Of a stretch of 60,000 nt of DNA, positions 43,675 to 56,000 are shown piece by piece (the first letter of the stretch is position 1; each line of letters begins with the position of its first letter). The translations under genes and the position numbers were made by a program. The notes beneath the pieces were generated by a model. It saw nothing but the letters and a program-made list of their open reading frames with translations, had not been told where the DNA came from and ran no database searches. This DNA comes from Takakia lepidozioides (Eukaryota; Streptophyta; Takakiopsida; Takakiales; Takakiaceae): NCBI GenBank assembly GCA_030704615.1, contig CM060733.1, positions 4,652,001-4,712,000 on the forward strand, written 5' to 3'.

Positions 43675-43872
43675 ATGTAATGGAAACATCTGGGAGCGAC
43701 AGCTCACAAATCAGGCCCCCCTTAATAGTATAACCTCTTTCACATTAACCCCGCCATGTGGCGTTGGAATGGGACACCACCTAGGAACATACCACACTCG
43801 TCAGTAGCAAGATTTGACCCCATCATCATCTTGGTAGCACTCAGTGCACTTCACCAACTGAGCTACTGACTG
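43675..43872 (-). mobile_element. tRNA-derived SINE, third family
   Basis: On the minus strand it starts near AGTAGCTCAGTTGGTGAAG (A box) and has GGGGTCAAATCTTGC (B box). The body is about 120 bp and the tail is A-rich (ATTAAAAAATAAATTAAAAA). It lies directly upstream of the coiled-coil ORF. No clear duplication was seen. The head is too diverged from a cloverleaf to be a working tRNA gene. Confidence 0.6.
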
Positions 43873-44525
43873 TTGGTATCTCATTCAACTCTTACTAAAC
43901 GTCGAGTGAACAGTGGAACTTGCTTTATGACCCAAATAGAAACTGTTTTTTCTCCTGAAGTTTATACATAATGTTTCTTTATTGCTCATATTATATATTA
44001 ATAGACAAACAATTATACATATATATATAATGATCCATTTAAATTCATTTAAATGCTTTAAAAAATACATATTCAGATATTTCTCCTTATTTCTGGACCA
44101 AACTTTAGTCCAGATTTACTTAAAATTGTGTTTAGTTCTAGAATCACCTAGCATACAAGAAACGAGGTTGGATTGGAGGCATAACCTTTAAGCAGCAGAG
44201 ATATGGAGCGTGGGCCGAGTACTTGACGAGCTGTCTTCTGGAACCCAAGTGGAACAATACACCACCCTCAGCACCTTGTGTGACTGTAACTTATAGATCC
44301 CCAATGCCAGCCACTCCCAACCGTCAGCTCCTTTGAGCCAAAAACCAACGCGGGTGGTGTCACCATCTCTTCAGGTGCGTGAAAGCACAGTCGAGTTTGA
44401 ACAGTCACTCAATCTCTCAAACGCACTCGGGCGAACCACTCGTTGTGAAGCAAAGGTAGTACCCACACCCAAGACCACTAGATCAGACGATTGCACTATC
44501 AAGGCCCTACCCTTTAGACCATCAA
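43873..44525. other. No gene recognised
   Basis: An AT-rich segment (43,920-44,110) and a mixed segment. I see no supported coding sequence or RNA gene. A B-box-like GTTCGCCC near 44,430 on the minus strand is not convincing. Confidence 0.35.
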
Positions 44526-45452
44526 TTAACTATAATAAGTAAGTGCCAAGGCGCAGGGCCGGAGCTGAAACCACAGTGCCCTCAAGACCAAAGCCCCCGT
44601 GCCTTGTACCATTAATGACAACCAACTTCGCCCTACCACACCACGGCCATGATGAAGCTCTGCACTTCGAACACCAGAAAGAGGTAAATACAAGTCAAGT
44701 TCCAACCAGGTCAATTCATGATGGTGCAGAAAACGCGACTTGATCGTCCTGGACGGTAGACGCTCTTCGTTGCGTAGCTCAAATTCGCGTTTAGCAAGCT
44801 GTCTGGCTCTAGATACCACCGCATCAGGCTCAAGCAAAGGTCGCGTGAACAGGGCCTCGTGATGACTGGTTAGTGCAGCAAGATCACCTACGACAGCTGT
44901 CTCTACACGCTCAAACCAAAGTTGATCTTCGTCACATATCTCACACAACAGATCATCCGCTTCCTGCGACAACTCAATATCTCTCTCTAACTCTGCTGCT
45001 TGCTGCCTACTTTCGAAATATTCAGGGCCTGGATCCACAAAGTTGTCGAAATTATAGTATTCCGGGTCAAAGTTATCTAGAGAGCTGTCAGACTTCTTAA
45101 ACCTTGGCGACCACGCCTCTGCCTCCCCCAGATTGTCATAATCACTACCACCAGGAGAACCCAATGAAACAACAAGGGCTGGAACGCAAGCAGCATACTC
45201 ATGAAGTGACGACGCTTGCAAGGCAACACTGCTAGGCCGCGCGCCGTTGGTAGTGTTAGCAACAACAAGAACGTCAGCAGGGTGAGAAACAACGGGAGGA
45301 GCAACAATAACAACACCAGCAGAATGAAAAGCGGCAGCAGGGTCAACCTCTACACTAGGATTAGCTTCAACAGTAACTGCCACGCTAATCTGAAGAAATA
45401 GGCTCTCCCCCTCTCCGTGAGCTACACAAGACAAGTCACGAACAGCAGCCAT
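44526..45452 (-). CDS. Hypothetical protein, acidic, 308 aa
   Basis: I do not recognise this ORF. The ATG at 45,452 follows a TTGCAG that could be an intron acceptor. The N-terminal part is Ala/Val-rich (PPVVSHPADVLVVANTT). The middle is acidic with repeated Asp-Asn-Phe (SLDNFDPEYYNFDNFVDPGP) and Cys pairs (LLCEICDEDQLWFE), and is followed by a basic part (RARQLAKREFELRNEERLPS). The last 80 residues look less protein-like. It is the longest uninterrupted ORF in the region, and a TATA-like site lies about 420 bp upstream. It could be a lineage-specific gene or an element ORF. Confidence 0.4.
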   Translation of the reverse strand: MAAVRDLSCVAHGEGESLFLQISVAVTVEANPSVEVDPAAAFHSAGVVIVAPPVVSHPADVLVVANTTNGARPSSVALQASSLHEYAACVPALVVSLGSPGGSDYDNLGEAEAWSPRFKKSDSSLDNFDPEYYNFDNFVDPGPEYFESRQQAAELERDIELSQEADDLLCEICDEDQLWFERVETAVVGDLAALTSHHEALFTRPLLEPDAVVSRARQLAKREFELRNEERLPSRTIKSRFLHHHELTWLELDLYLPLSGVRSAELHHGRGVVGRSWLSLMVQGTGALVLRALWFQLRPCALALTYYS

Positions 45453-45870
45453 CCCCTGCAATCACACCCCAACGTTCATCGTTTGACGGCAAAATCGTAG
45501 CAGTAGGAGAAAATATGGCAAACCGAGGAGCCGCCATTGATAACACGCATTAGCGAACCACTTAGGCAGCAGGATGTAGAGCAGATCCCGCGAAAAGACC
45601 TAACTGATCCTGACAGCGCGGGCAGGATCCACCAATGCCTATAGTACCCGGCTTCTCCCCACCATAAAACAAACCTAAAGCATATACTCGTTTCCTCTAG
45701 TGAAGCAAGGTTGCACAACAAAGGGGCGAGCGGAAAGAGCAAGCAACGCGCGAGAGGAGGATCAAACACACGAATCAGGCACTAAGCAGCTCTCATCCAA
45801 AGCTTGTACACCAAAATCACATATACACCAACACCCGAGTACACCGCCTTGACCTTGTGTCAGGGCGCCG

Positions 45871-45878
45871 TCTTTATA
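45871..45878 (-). promoter_or_regulatory. TATA box candidate for the hypothetical gene
   Basis: TATAAAGA on the minus strand, preceded by a T run, lies about 420 bp upstream of the ATG at 45,452. A leader with a possible intron would lie between. Confidence 0.4.
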
Positions 45879-46127
45879 AAAAAAAGCCCTAGCCGTAGTG
45901 CCGCGTGGCGAGGCATCACAGGCCAAAGCCTACGGCGCTGTCTTGTGGCCCTAGATCTGATGAAGGGCCAGGATCGAGCCACCTGCAAAAACTAACCCTA
46001 ACCTAGATATCATTGTAACGGTTTAACAACGGCTTCATACGCCAAAAAAAAATACTATGGATGTGTATTGCCGTTTTGGATGAAACGGGCTATTTTCAGG
46101 CTAAGCAAATATGGGGCTTTACAGCAG

Positions 46128-46669
46128 CGGGTGCAGGAGAAGCACGGGTGAAAAATAATTAGGTTTTAAAAGCACAGAAATGAAGAACGCGCAACTTACC
46201 CTCCACATCCCTTCAGTTTTCAGGATTTCACCGTTTTGTTGTGCACGTGACAAAAAGTTCTCACGTACCAATAAAAAGTGCAAAATGGATGACAATGGCA
46301 AGGGTAAAAACGTAAAAACGGGTATCGCTATAACTGTTCCCCTCCTTTTGGATGTTTCAAACTTCCACGCCTCAAGTTTCTTCCCTGGCTTCTCGTCTTG
46401 AACAAATATTCCTCCTTCCTTGTTGCGCAGTTGCTCTGAAATTGGAGGACCGTGAATTAGTATCCCTGACATGTCTCTCAATTTCCAAGGGCCAAGTCTG
46501 AAGAAAGGTGAAGGTGTATCTACAAGGCAACCTGTGTGTGCCACATTAAGTTATCTCGAACTCAGACGTGGAAAATCGAGGGTCAATTTTGAATTTGGTA
46601 TTCAAAGAGCGCTGGCGGTATAATTTGGCACAGGGAAGGGGATTGCCGTAGTCTGGCCAGGAAACTGAA
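46128..46669 (+). promoter_or_regulatory. Upstream region of the dynein gene, shared by both copies
   Basis: This region is alignable with 9,671-9,822 plus 14,269-14,690. Conservation starts abruptly at 46,128 (GCAGCGGGTGCAGG), the left end of the duplication. It should contain the promoter, but no TATA box was clear. Confidence 0.45.
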
Positions 46670-49600
46670 ATGGAAGGGACAGAGGACGTTTCCTCTGCCC
46701 CAAGCAAACCAAGCAGTATCCATGGTCGCCGGATCTCATTTGCATCTGTAGACTCTTGCCACCAATCTGGCCATCCGGCCGAGACAGCCAAGAAAGATAT
46801 TTGGGCATTGATTCTGGAGTCTAAGAAGACGGCGGCTCGCTCATGTAGGATTTCTTCCTCGCCATCACAGGTTGAATCTAGAACTGGTTATTAACTGACT
46901 GTCGTGTTATCAATGCTTGAAGAAAAATCCAGAGGGTTTGGTTGCAGATTGAGGCGAATTCGTATTAGCACCATTCACAGATCTAAGTCGTTCAAGTAGG
47001 TAAATGTTGTGGACACCGGAGAGCGATCGACAAGATTAACGAACTTCAGGTCCACTTGTTGAATGTTGCATTCTCACAGGATTCTGACGACTTGCACTAG
47101 CTGGCACTCAATTTGCAGTAAGTGCAAAGAGGGTTGAAATTGGATGCAATGCATCCTAGATCTACTTGTAACAACTGAACTGCAAAGTTGGATGCAAATT
47201 CTTCAAAGATTTCTAGTTGTCAATGCTTAGCCGTAATGACCCTCCAGACTAGTGAGGGGGCAGCTAAAGTTCATGTAAAGCTCAGTTTCTTATACAGTCA
47301 GCCAAGACACAGGATTGAATCACGGTGGTTTTTCACTCAAATATGGTCATTTCACAATAGCAGGTGGAGCTGAGAAGCCCGATTCCCATGTCTTCTTTGT
47401 GGGTTCTCCTCAAGGGGGCAAAAGCACCCTTATTGCCCGCTACATAAACCCTGACAAGGTAACTCTTGAGGGCACTCTTGTTTCCTTCAACGGACTATAC
47501 TCCTTCCTGCCCTAACTTCCTGATGATTGACTGTCAAAGAGCAGCACAATTTGTACCATGGCAGGGAACTCATTGGATTATCTGTGTCTCACTGTTATAG
47601 TGCTCTCTCTCAGTTGAGTACTCTCGCTGTGGGGCCTTTCTTGCAACTTATAAAACCTTTTTCTTCTTGCTACCCCTCCACGCTCCCAGATTGGCTCTAC
47701 TACGCAAAGTATTCATATTTCACACACTCCTGCCCTGACATTGTGACGCAATTGAAGTCCATAGAACAGCACAATTTGTACTTACTATTTGTACCTTCCA
47801 TGTCTTATTGGCCTTACATGTCCTTATCTCTGTATCTATTCCTGTAACTGCACTTTCTATCTCCAGTTCTGTTGTCTGCTTGCTTGCCTTTGTGACACTG
47901 TACAACCACTCATGAGCAACACAAATTCCAAAACTCAAAAATGTGCAGGAGGATCCAACAAAGCCAACAATAGGATTGGAGTACACATTTGCCCGCCGCA
48001 CTGTTCCCACTTCAATCGAGCGCAAAGTAAGCCCTCAAAGTTCTTCTGGATGTTATTCTTTCCCTACATGAAGCCACCGTCCTTTGTTCAGGTTCTTGTC
48101 TATTACAACTTTGAATCTACAAGCTCCAGTTGTATCGGGGTTCATATGGAATGTTGGGAACACGTAGCTGTGATTCATTCAAGAGTGGGATGGTCCATGG
48201 AGACTGAGCTTTATTATTTGACTTTGGGAGGTCGGCAGGAGGTTGTTCACATATGGGAGCTCTCTGGACCCCGAAAGCTGCAAGATGAACTCATGTGCTC
48301 AGAGCACCTGCTGCTTCCCATCACAGCACTTCCCACATCAGTTGTTATTATTGTCCTTGATTTGTCAAAGGTATTTCCATTACTATTTTATCCCAAATCT
48401 CAATTATGAGCATCTTCTTCAATTACTTCTGGCTCTTCATCTTTGTCCCTCATCACACAAAGATTAACCGTGCTAGACAGCCTGTTAAGGGTTGAACCAA
48501 CCTCGACTGAACACATGATTGTTTCTTTTACCCCTGTTGCAGCCTTCAGAGTTGTTTGATACACTTATGTTCTGGTTGCAAAAGCTGCAAGAGAAGACTG
48601 AGGTTTTGTATGCCAAGCTTAGAAAGCGAGGCTCCAGAATTCCAGATCAACTTGTCACACGGCAGAAGAAGGTTTCTCCATGTTTACTCTGGTCAGGAAA
48701 ATGTTTGGCTTACTTAGCAGGGAGGTATGTTTGTGACTGTAAAAAGCTACCCACACCACAATCCTCGCATTCCTGTTGATTGTCATCATCATGCTCTCCA
48801 TCATGTCAAGCACCATCTGTGAAGGTTCTGATTGATGTGATGTGCCTTGAAATGCTGTCAATGCAATTCACCTCCAAAGGTTTGGGTTTTGAGTGAAAAT
48901 GCCGCAAATCCATTTACCATGTTGAGACCTTGCATGGTGCAGCTTTTTGGCGCTAGTCATGAAGATGTGAAAGTTGTGAAATGGTCTGGAGTTCCATGCA
49001 TCATAGTTGCAACAAAGGTAGGTTTCGCTTCTGACCTTTTGTCACCAGCTATAGAATTGAACATCTGCTTACAAATACTGTAGCTCCAACAGGTACCTTA
49101 GTGGTTGCCACACGCTCTGTCATCCTGGTTTCCAATCTACTTGAAATTCCGTCTACAAAGTCCACGGGCAAAGTCATGTCTACAGTAAATGGATACCTAG
49201 GGCTTATAGGTCCTAGGTGAGAAAGAGGATGTGCCACCATATTTATGTTCAAGATGGGGTCTATGACCACAAGGCTACAGCAACATCTTATGAGTACATT
49301 TGTTCCAAGACCTTTCCAAAAAACTGCCTATACCTAGTATTGTGCTGATATTGGCTGTTGAAATGTGGCGCGTGGCAACATGTGTACCAGTACGACACTT
49401 TCAAGGTCAGTACTGGTTACTTGACCCCACCTCAGATTGCTACTGAAAATTGAAGATCTTGAAGGTGATTTGAAGGACTGGATTGTGAACATTGCAATAT
49501 CTTAATGCCAAATAATTATGCCTCCGGGCGTTTTTCTCTGTCCCACACACAATACACCTATCGACAATCCCACATAGTAGTCACTTTGAACTTTGAGAAA

Positions 49601-51977
49601 TGTTGGCGCGTGGCAACCATGGTGTTACCAGTACGACACTTTCAAGGTCAGTACTGGTTTTACTTGGACCCACCGTCAGATTGCTACTTGGTGTGAAAAT
49701 TGAAGAAGATCTTTGAAGGTGATTTGAAAGGACTTGGATTGTTAACAATTGCAATATCTTAATTTTTAAATGCAAATAATTCCATGCCTCCGGGCGTTTT
49801 TTCCCTCTGTCCCACCAAAAACAATAACATATAGAGACAATTCCCACATAGTAGTCACTTTGAAATGGGGTCTGTGTAGTCTTCAATGAGGATGGGGGAG
49901 TAAGGAATAAGGAAGATCCAATCCCTATAAGATCAAAATCCTTTGATGATTTTGGGTTAGGTTGGTGGATGGCTCATGGGGTTTGGAAATAGGATGGGGA
50001 TGTGCCGAGGTGCGCAAGATAATGCCCGGGCACTGCGACCATGCGGCACACAAACATGCTGCTTCCCTTCTCTACACCACTGGCCTACAATCCAATGTAC
50101 GTCACCTTTTGGAAGCATTAGTAAAAAGTATCATTCTAATTTAGCACTGCTACCGTAGCTCTTTACGGCTGACTTCACTGCCAATCACAATTGAGCACCA
50201 GAGGACCTATAGTACGAGAACCCAACTATGAGGCCTGGAGCATTCCCATTTCCATTCCCATCTCAGCAGCTCAGGTAGAAACAAGCTCTAGTTATATTGA
50301 TAACAAGGGCTGTCATGGGCATTGCAAAGCAGGGAAAATGTCAGAATGACGGTGACAGGTGTCATAATAAAGCTGCACTGAATGCTTTTCGCATTATCCT
50401 GAACCACCTTGCCTTCCATACGTACGTCTGCAGACCCTCCAACCCTTGAGCCAGTTTCAGGTTACAAGACAATTAGCATCCTAAAAGTATAGATGGATTT
50501 CATCTTTCGAAGTTGCAGGATAGTATCAGAGCACGGCACAGTAATTGGGATGTAGTTCATATCTGCTAGTTGAGGATAACTCGTAGGGGGTGTAATTTGG
50601 CCACTTCAACTAAGAAAATCCTGAGAGAAAGTTGCTTTTGAAGGTCGTACCAAATTTATCATAAGTCCATTTCTTCATATTCTCCATGTTCCTATTGCAT
50701 CCCCATGAGCGTGAACACTTATTCAATTCACAACCAATATGGGAAGATGTTAATTTGTTAACTGAAAGCATGATGCAGACCACCAATCAAAGGGTTAGAG
50801 ACTGACCATTCAAGACTTCTGATGGTACCAGCTGGCTCCGACAAGTTCAAAGACATTGGGCATCCTAAGGTGCGTCTGCTTTTGTTCTGGTTGCTGGTCA
50901 TAACAATAGAGCACTTGTGCGTCTGAAATGCCATCTGGGTTTAAGCTATGTTACATGGTGCGCATTCTCCTAACTTGGAGTCCTAATGCCATGCAGGGAC
51001 TCGAGATTGATGCAAGTATTGACCATGTGACTTCCGAATGGAGGGCATTGTTCAGCCATACATTCTCTCCACTCACTGCCAAAACCGTTGTCCCAAATCG
51101 GTATGTAAAATTAACAATTGGACAGCTAGGTCATTTTTGTCCTTCATGAGCTGTAATTGATTGCTTCTCAGTATGCAGCCCCTGATGCGGACTAGAAAGC
51201 AGAAAGAGGGATGCAGGGGAGGATTAGGTGTATTCTCTGCCTTGAACAAATCTTGTTGATGTCGAGAGGTGAAAAAAGGCTCAATATGAAAGGAACTGTT
51301 TCATATGGCATTTAACATCGACATCTTCTGCACAGGTCATTTGATCCCAGCGAATACCGTGAAAGAGAGATAGATGCATCCATTACACAGGTAAACGTCC
51401 ACATTACATGCTATAAAATGGCCAGGCTAAGGCTATGCCAAGACATGAATCCAATGGATAAGACTTCAGTAATATTATGTAGACTATACTGGCATGATCC
51501 ACCAGTGGTGGTCATGTGGGGTGTCAAAGCTTCCTTGACCTTTGTTTCTGACCTCTCGCGAGATCCTTTTAAGTTCGACAGTATGACCATAGGTAAGACA
51601 CATTACTAGTGGAACCATTCAAGAGATCAGGAATGCAGTTCTTCCATGGCCCATTTTCCCTAGGTTGGTGTCTGAGCACTGTAGATTGCATCCATGGTGG
51701 GAAGTGGGTGCAAAGTCCAGGGCCAACCTGCTTGACCTTCACTCAAATCATGTCATTCTTTAAACTCTGGTTGCTGACCTCTAGCATGGTTCAGGCCTGA
51801 GTCTTTAAACCCAACAAAAGTGGCATTCAAGTGTGATATTGAGGCTGGTGTGCTGGGTAAAATTGCATGGGTGGTTAACTGCAGATCTCAGAACAGCTGA
51901 AAGCGGTCGACATGCAACGGGAGGTGACCAAGCATTTACTCTCGACCCCACAGTTCAAAAGACCAACACAGCTCTGA
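46670..51977 (+). CDS. DYNC2LI1: Cytoplasmic dynein 2 light intermediate chain (retrograde IFT motor)
   Basis: The protein is a subunit of the dynein-2 motor that returns cargo from the flagellar tip. Exons keeping phase are 46,670-46,886, 47,364-47,458, 47,949-48,026, 48,239-48,370, 48,543-48,671, 48,943-49,017, 50,997-51,100, 51,336-51,390 and 51,885-51,977. Two more lie near 49,990-50,130 (AHKHAASLLYTTGLQSN) and about 50,779-50,869 (LLMVPAGSDKFKDIGHPK), where the exact joins are unsure. Motifs: P-loop GSPQGGKST, IGLEYTFARR, VHIWELSG, VVIIVLDLSKPSEL and VPCIIVATK, in the order of DYNC2LI1. The C-terminus (EYREREIDASITQ, then EQLKAVDMQREVTKHLL) matches the family tail. The ATG at 46,670 is the first in frame. 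The paralogue at 9.7-17.4 kb is dead. The gene converges on the sigma factor gene. Confidence 0.85.
49363..49863 (+). repeat. Intronic tandem duplication, about 230-270 bp unit
   Basis: Unit 49,363-49,591 is repeated at 49,592-49,863, each with CAGTACGACACTTTCAAGG and ending CATAGTAGTCACTTTGAA. The dead paralogue has the segment once (about 16,976-17,214). The second unit has many extra single bases in homopolymers. Confidence 0.8.
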
Positions 51978-53006
51978 AGATGAGCTTCAATATGACTATG
52001 TGCAAAAGTACCCTTTAGCTCACGAATCAGTAACACGTTCCTCACGTTCCTAGTAACATACATAAAGAAGCGATGTCGCTAGTCTCTACTTATCTCGTGG
52101 GACCCTGTGGAGGACATAAAGTTTCTTCCTTGGCCAGCAGGGACAGTTTCTATGGCTATAAAGGCTGCCGAGGGTCCGGTATCACAACACTTGGTATGAC
52201 ATTGAATGCCTTGAAAACTGCATTCGTGAAAAAATTCCCCCATAATGCAAATTTGTGATGGAAACGAGCTAGAGCAAAGCCTCTCAAGTGATATTTTTGA
52301 TTGGCTATGGCAATTAGTGCCAACGCAGAGGTGAAATTCCACAAGGCTATGTTGCAATTGTCAGCACATTTCCATGTTACATGAGCATTTCAGGCTTTGT
52401 TCGGACATTCTTCATGCTTCCAACATGCCTTGGACACTTCAGCTTCCAAGAAAGCCTTTTGTGCATACAAAAGGCCAAAAAGATGACCAGGACAGAGAGT
52501 CCTCGTCATCCATCAAGTAGTAGCTCATATTACATCATACATACAAGATGAACAAATGCTGGAATACCCTGTGGGAGGTACATCCTTGCTTAGACCTCCG
52601 TCACAGAAAGGCTGCGAGCCTATCAGCAGACAGAATTAAGTTCAATAAGTTGAAAGGCTCTGACTCTTCCTATATACAGCTCCAATCGTCACTGGATTCC
52701 CTGGGCCCCCCGAACCCCTCATCTTTTTCAGTTCTCCATCCTTCTCTGCAGCATCATCACGACAGCTGAAGTTCCTAATCAAGGAAGGCCAGCCATGGCT
52801 GAACCATGCCCAATACCAACAATCTCTTACAATAATGAAGATCGATCCACAGACTTGTGTCAACAATGGTGGCCTTCAAATACACCACAATAAATGTCCA
52901 ACAACCCACCCTCCAAGACTGTCACAATAGCGATACACAAGCACACCCAAGAAGAAAACATGGCAAAAAGCTTATATTATGCAGTGTAAAGAGACCGTAC
53001 AAGAAG
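51978..53006. other. Convergent intergenic region
   Basis: About 1 kb lies between the stop of the dynein gene and the stop of the sigma factor gene, presumably holding both 3' untranslated regions. Short ORFs have no motifs. No poly(A) signal stood out with confidence. Confidence 0.5.
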
Positions 53007-56000
53007 CTAAGGTGAGGAGGAGCGACAGTATCGTTCCAGGCCCTGGTCCCTGCTATTAATTTTCAACTTGCGCATGGCAGCTGTCTCCAACTGTCTCACT
53101 CTCTCCCTTGACACACCATACCTGCAACCCAGAAGGTGTTTGAATTTCAGTATCTGTAACTGTATCTCTAGCCCTCTGACTATCTTCTCTCATTCTTCCC
53201 ACCATTATAGGGTAAGGTTTGACTTGGGGCAGTACCCAGAATGCCATCACCAACTGATGATGAGTGCACCTACTCGAAAGCCTTTGGCTACACATGGATC
53301 CTTCGAACTCCTTCATGCTATTTTTCTATTCAGGTGGCCAAGTTTTGCAAATGGACAAAGTTTGTCAGCGGAATGTATCAAACTCCTTCATGCTATTTTT
53401 CTATTCATGTGGCGAAGTTTTGCAAATGGACAAAGTTCGTCAGCGGAATGTAGTGTTGAGGTAGTCGTAAGTAGGCAGGAGGGCCAAGGGGGCATAGTAG
53501 CACAACATAACAAACACCCAGTGGGAATTTCAGATCTATTCTGAGTGTTAAGGGATGAAAATAGACATTCAAGTTTCAGACACAATATTGGAAATTGTAA
53601 AATGTGCTCATAAGCCGTCGTTTTCCGTAGACACAGAGTTTGGACAGAAGATTGTACTCATAAGACATTGTTTGCCGTAGCCTTGTGGCCATTGACCCCG
53701 CGCCCAGTTTGAGCGGGAACAAAAGGGACAGAACCTACCTCTGTCAGGGGCTGACATTGGTAGTAAGACTTACCTTGATATATAGAATTAATCCGGGTTT
53801 TCCAGATATCCTCTAGAAATCCCTTCACACAAGCATCAATCTGCTGTGTGTGATTTGCCCAAAAACTAGGCCTCAGGAGGGCCTGGGCTTTCGGCTCAGC
53901 CTCGAGACTTTCAAAGTTGGTAAACAGGGGTACAGGCACAATTCCCTTGATAGATTTGAAGAGAGCATCTCTTTGGTGAGAGAACCCTGGACAGTGTATC
54001 AGAAAATGAATACTGTCTTCAGATTGCCCACACAACGGGCAATTGCACTCTCCCTTTCCTCTCTGCTTCTGTTTGCTGTTCAAAGGTAGGCTTCCTGCCC
54101 TGAGTTTAAATTTCAGTCTAGTGCCGAAAGTGGGTAGACCCTTGAGGTCATCCAAGATGTCCTCCCCCATGTCACTGACTGGAAACAAGTTCAGGGAAGT
54201 TTTCTGCCTAACTTCATTTTCATCAGACAATCTCATGGCAACAGACATGGTTTCGGACACTACAGCCTCTAAGTCAGATTTATCCAGCAGGGTCAAGACT
54301 TGCGGATCCAGGTCCAGGTCCTTGAGAATCTCTTCTACTCTCTTCTGCCAGGACTTAGCCTGTTTGACAGGGCGGTCCTGTTTCCAAGATATAGAGTCGA
54401 TTAACTTAGGATATCTGGTGTTGGGCATATGTTGCAGCTGACCCCACCATCTGACCTTGAATTCATCTCGTCGGGAGCTTAAGGACAGAATGCCAAACTC
54501 ACCCCGAACAGCCACACTGGCTGTTTTGGAGCATGCTGACATACACTCCTTAAGCACCCCCACTTGAATGGATTCTAGAGACTAGAGTTTGGACAGAAGA
54601 GAGAGAGAGAGGGGGTACCTGTGGCTAATACTCTCAAAGGACATTGGGTATCCATCATGGCGGCCAATGCCATAGTGCAATCGCACGATGTCACGTTCCC
54701 TGGGCCCTAGCTGTGCCGTAAGCAGCCGATCCACATCCTCCTACACATGCACAGAAATTGGCTTCTTCACCAATGAGTGCTGACACCTTGGTTCATACAG
54801 CATGGAGTACTCACCAGACTCCTAAACCGTACGTAAAGAGAATGGATACTCAGACTGCAGGACAATAGCAGCCATCTATTATACAGACACATGAGGGAAA
54901 TCAATTCAGTACATGATGGGCTCACTACAAAGTAAAACTTCTTGTCAGCCCTTCCTATGATTTATCACCACACATGTGGAGGAAGGACCTCAGAAACAAA
55001 GTAACCATATTATCACCAGTGCCTCAAGACAAATACCTTCATGAGCATTTGCTCCACAACACTCCACGGCTGACTCTCCTCATGACAGTCTGCCACCTTC
55101 TGTAACATAGAGACAAGACTGTTACACTACGGGAACACCATGGTTCCGGGCTGTGCTACAAAATGGTTGTGCTACATATTTAGTCAACATGATAGTCCCA
55201 AACATTGATATCCATCCTGTGGTAATAGCATCATCGAACACAATGAAGAACAGAGCCTGGATATCATGATAACAGCATGAGGAACTGCTAAGAAAAACTT
55301 ACACTGTGTAGGGTTTCTTTATCATTATTATGGATGGTGTTGCGACCAATCTCCCTGTCCAAGGACACCAGCTTCTTGGTCACCTGGAAAAATATGTCCC
55401 TATGTGTCATCAGTCTTGTTCATCCTAAAAGCCACACTTCCTATCACTTGAGACAATATACATACCAGTTAACGAAAATGATTCGAGATACACAAAAGAA
55501 GAGCAGCCTACAAGGAGTGTGGGGTACAATCCACCCAACATTCAGGGCTTTGATTAGTGGCCATTGCTTATCGGGTATACAAAGATGATAACATTCTAGG
55601 TCGCTCCTTGTGAGAAGGGGCGCAAAACAACCCTATATAAACATTTGTTTCCACATACAATGTAGGGCTGCCATATACATACTTCTATATGAAGCCTACA
55701 AGTAGTACTGGAAAATATGTTAGCATCAAGTGTAATATCAAAGATGAGTCTATTTCTCTTGGTTTTCAAGCTCGCAGGTTCCTCCAAAAATTGTAACAAG
55801 CCATCGACACCAAGTTACACTGTCCTTCTCTGCCCCACCCTCCAGGTTCTCTATACCAAATCACTATGTGGGAGAGCCCCGAATAGGAAATAATCATGTC
55901 ACTGCACCTTGATCTAGTACCTTGAGGGCATTCTGGACCTTGATGTCCGAGAGATTTGTTGCTTGTGACAGCCTCTGCACGCCAAAATGAAAGACAGGCT

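Noticed and set aside
43800-43875. Functional tRNA gene
   Set aside because: A and B boxes are present but the stems do not pair as a cloverleaf, and an A-rich tail follows, as in a SINE.
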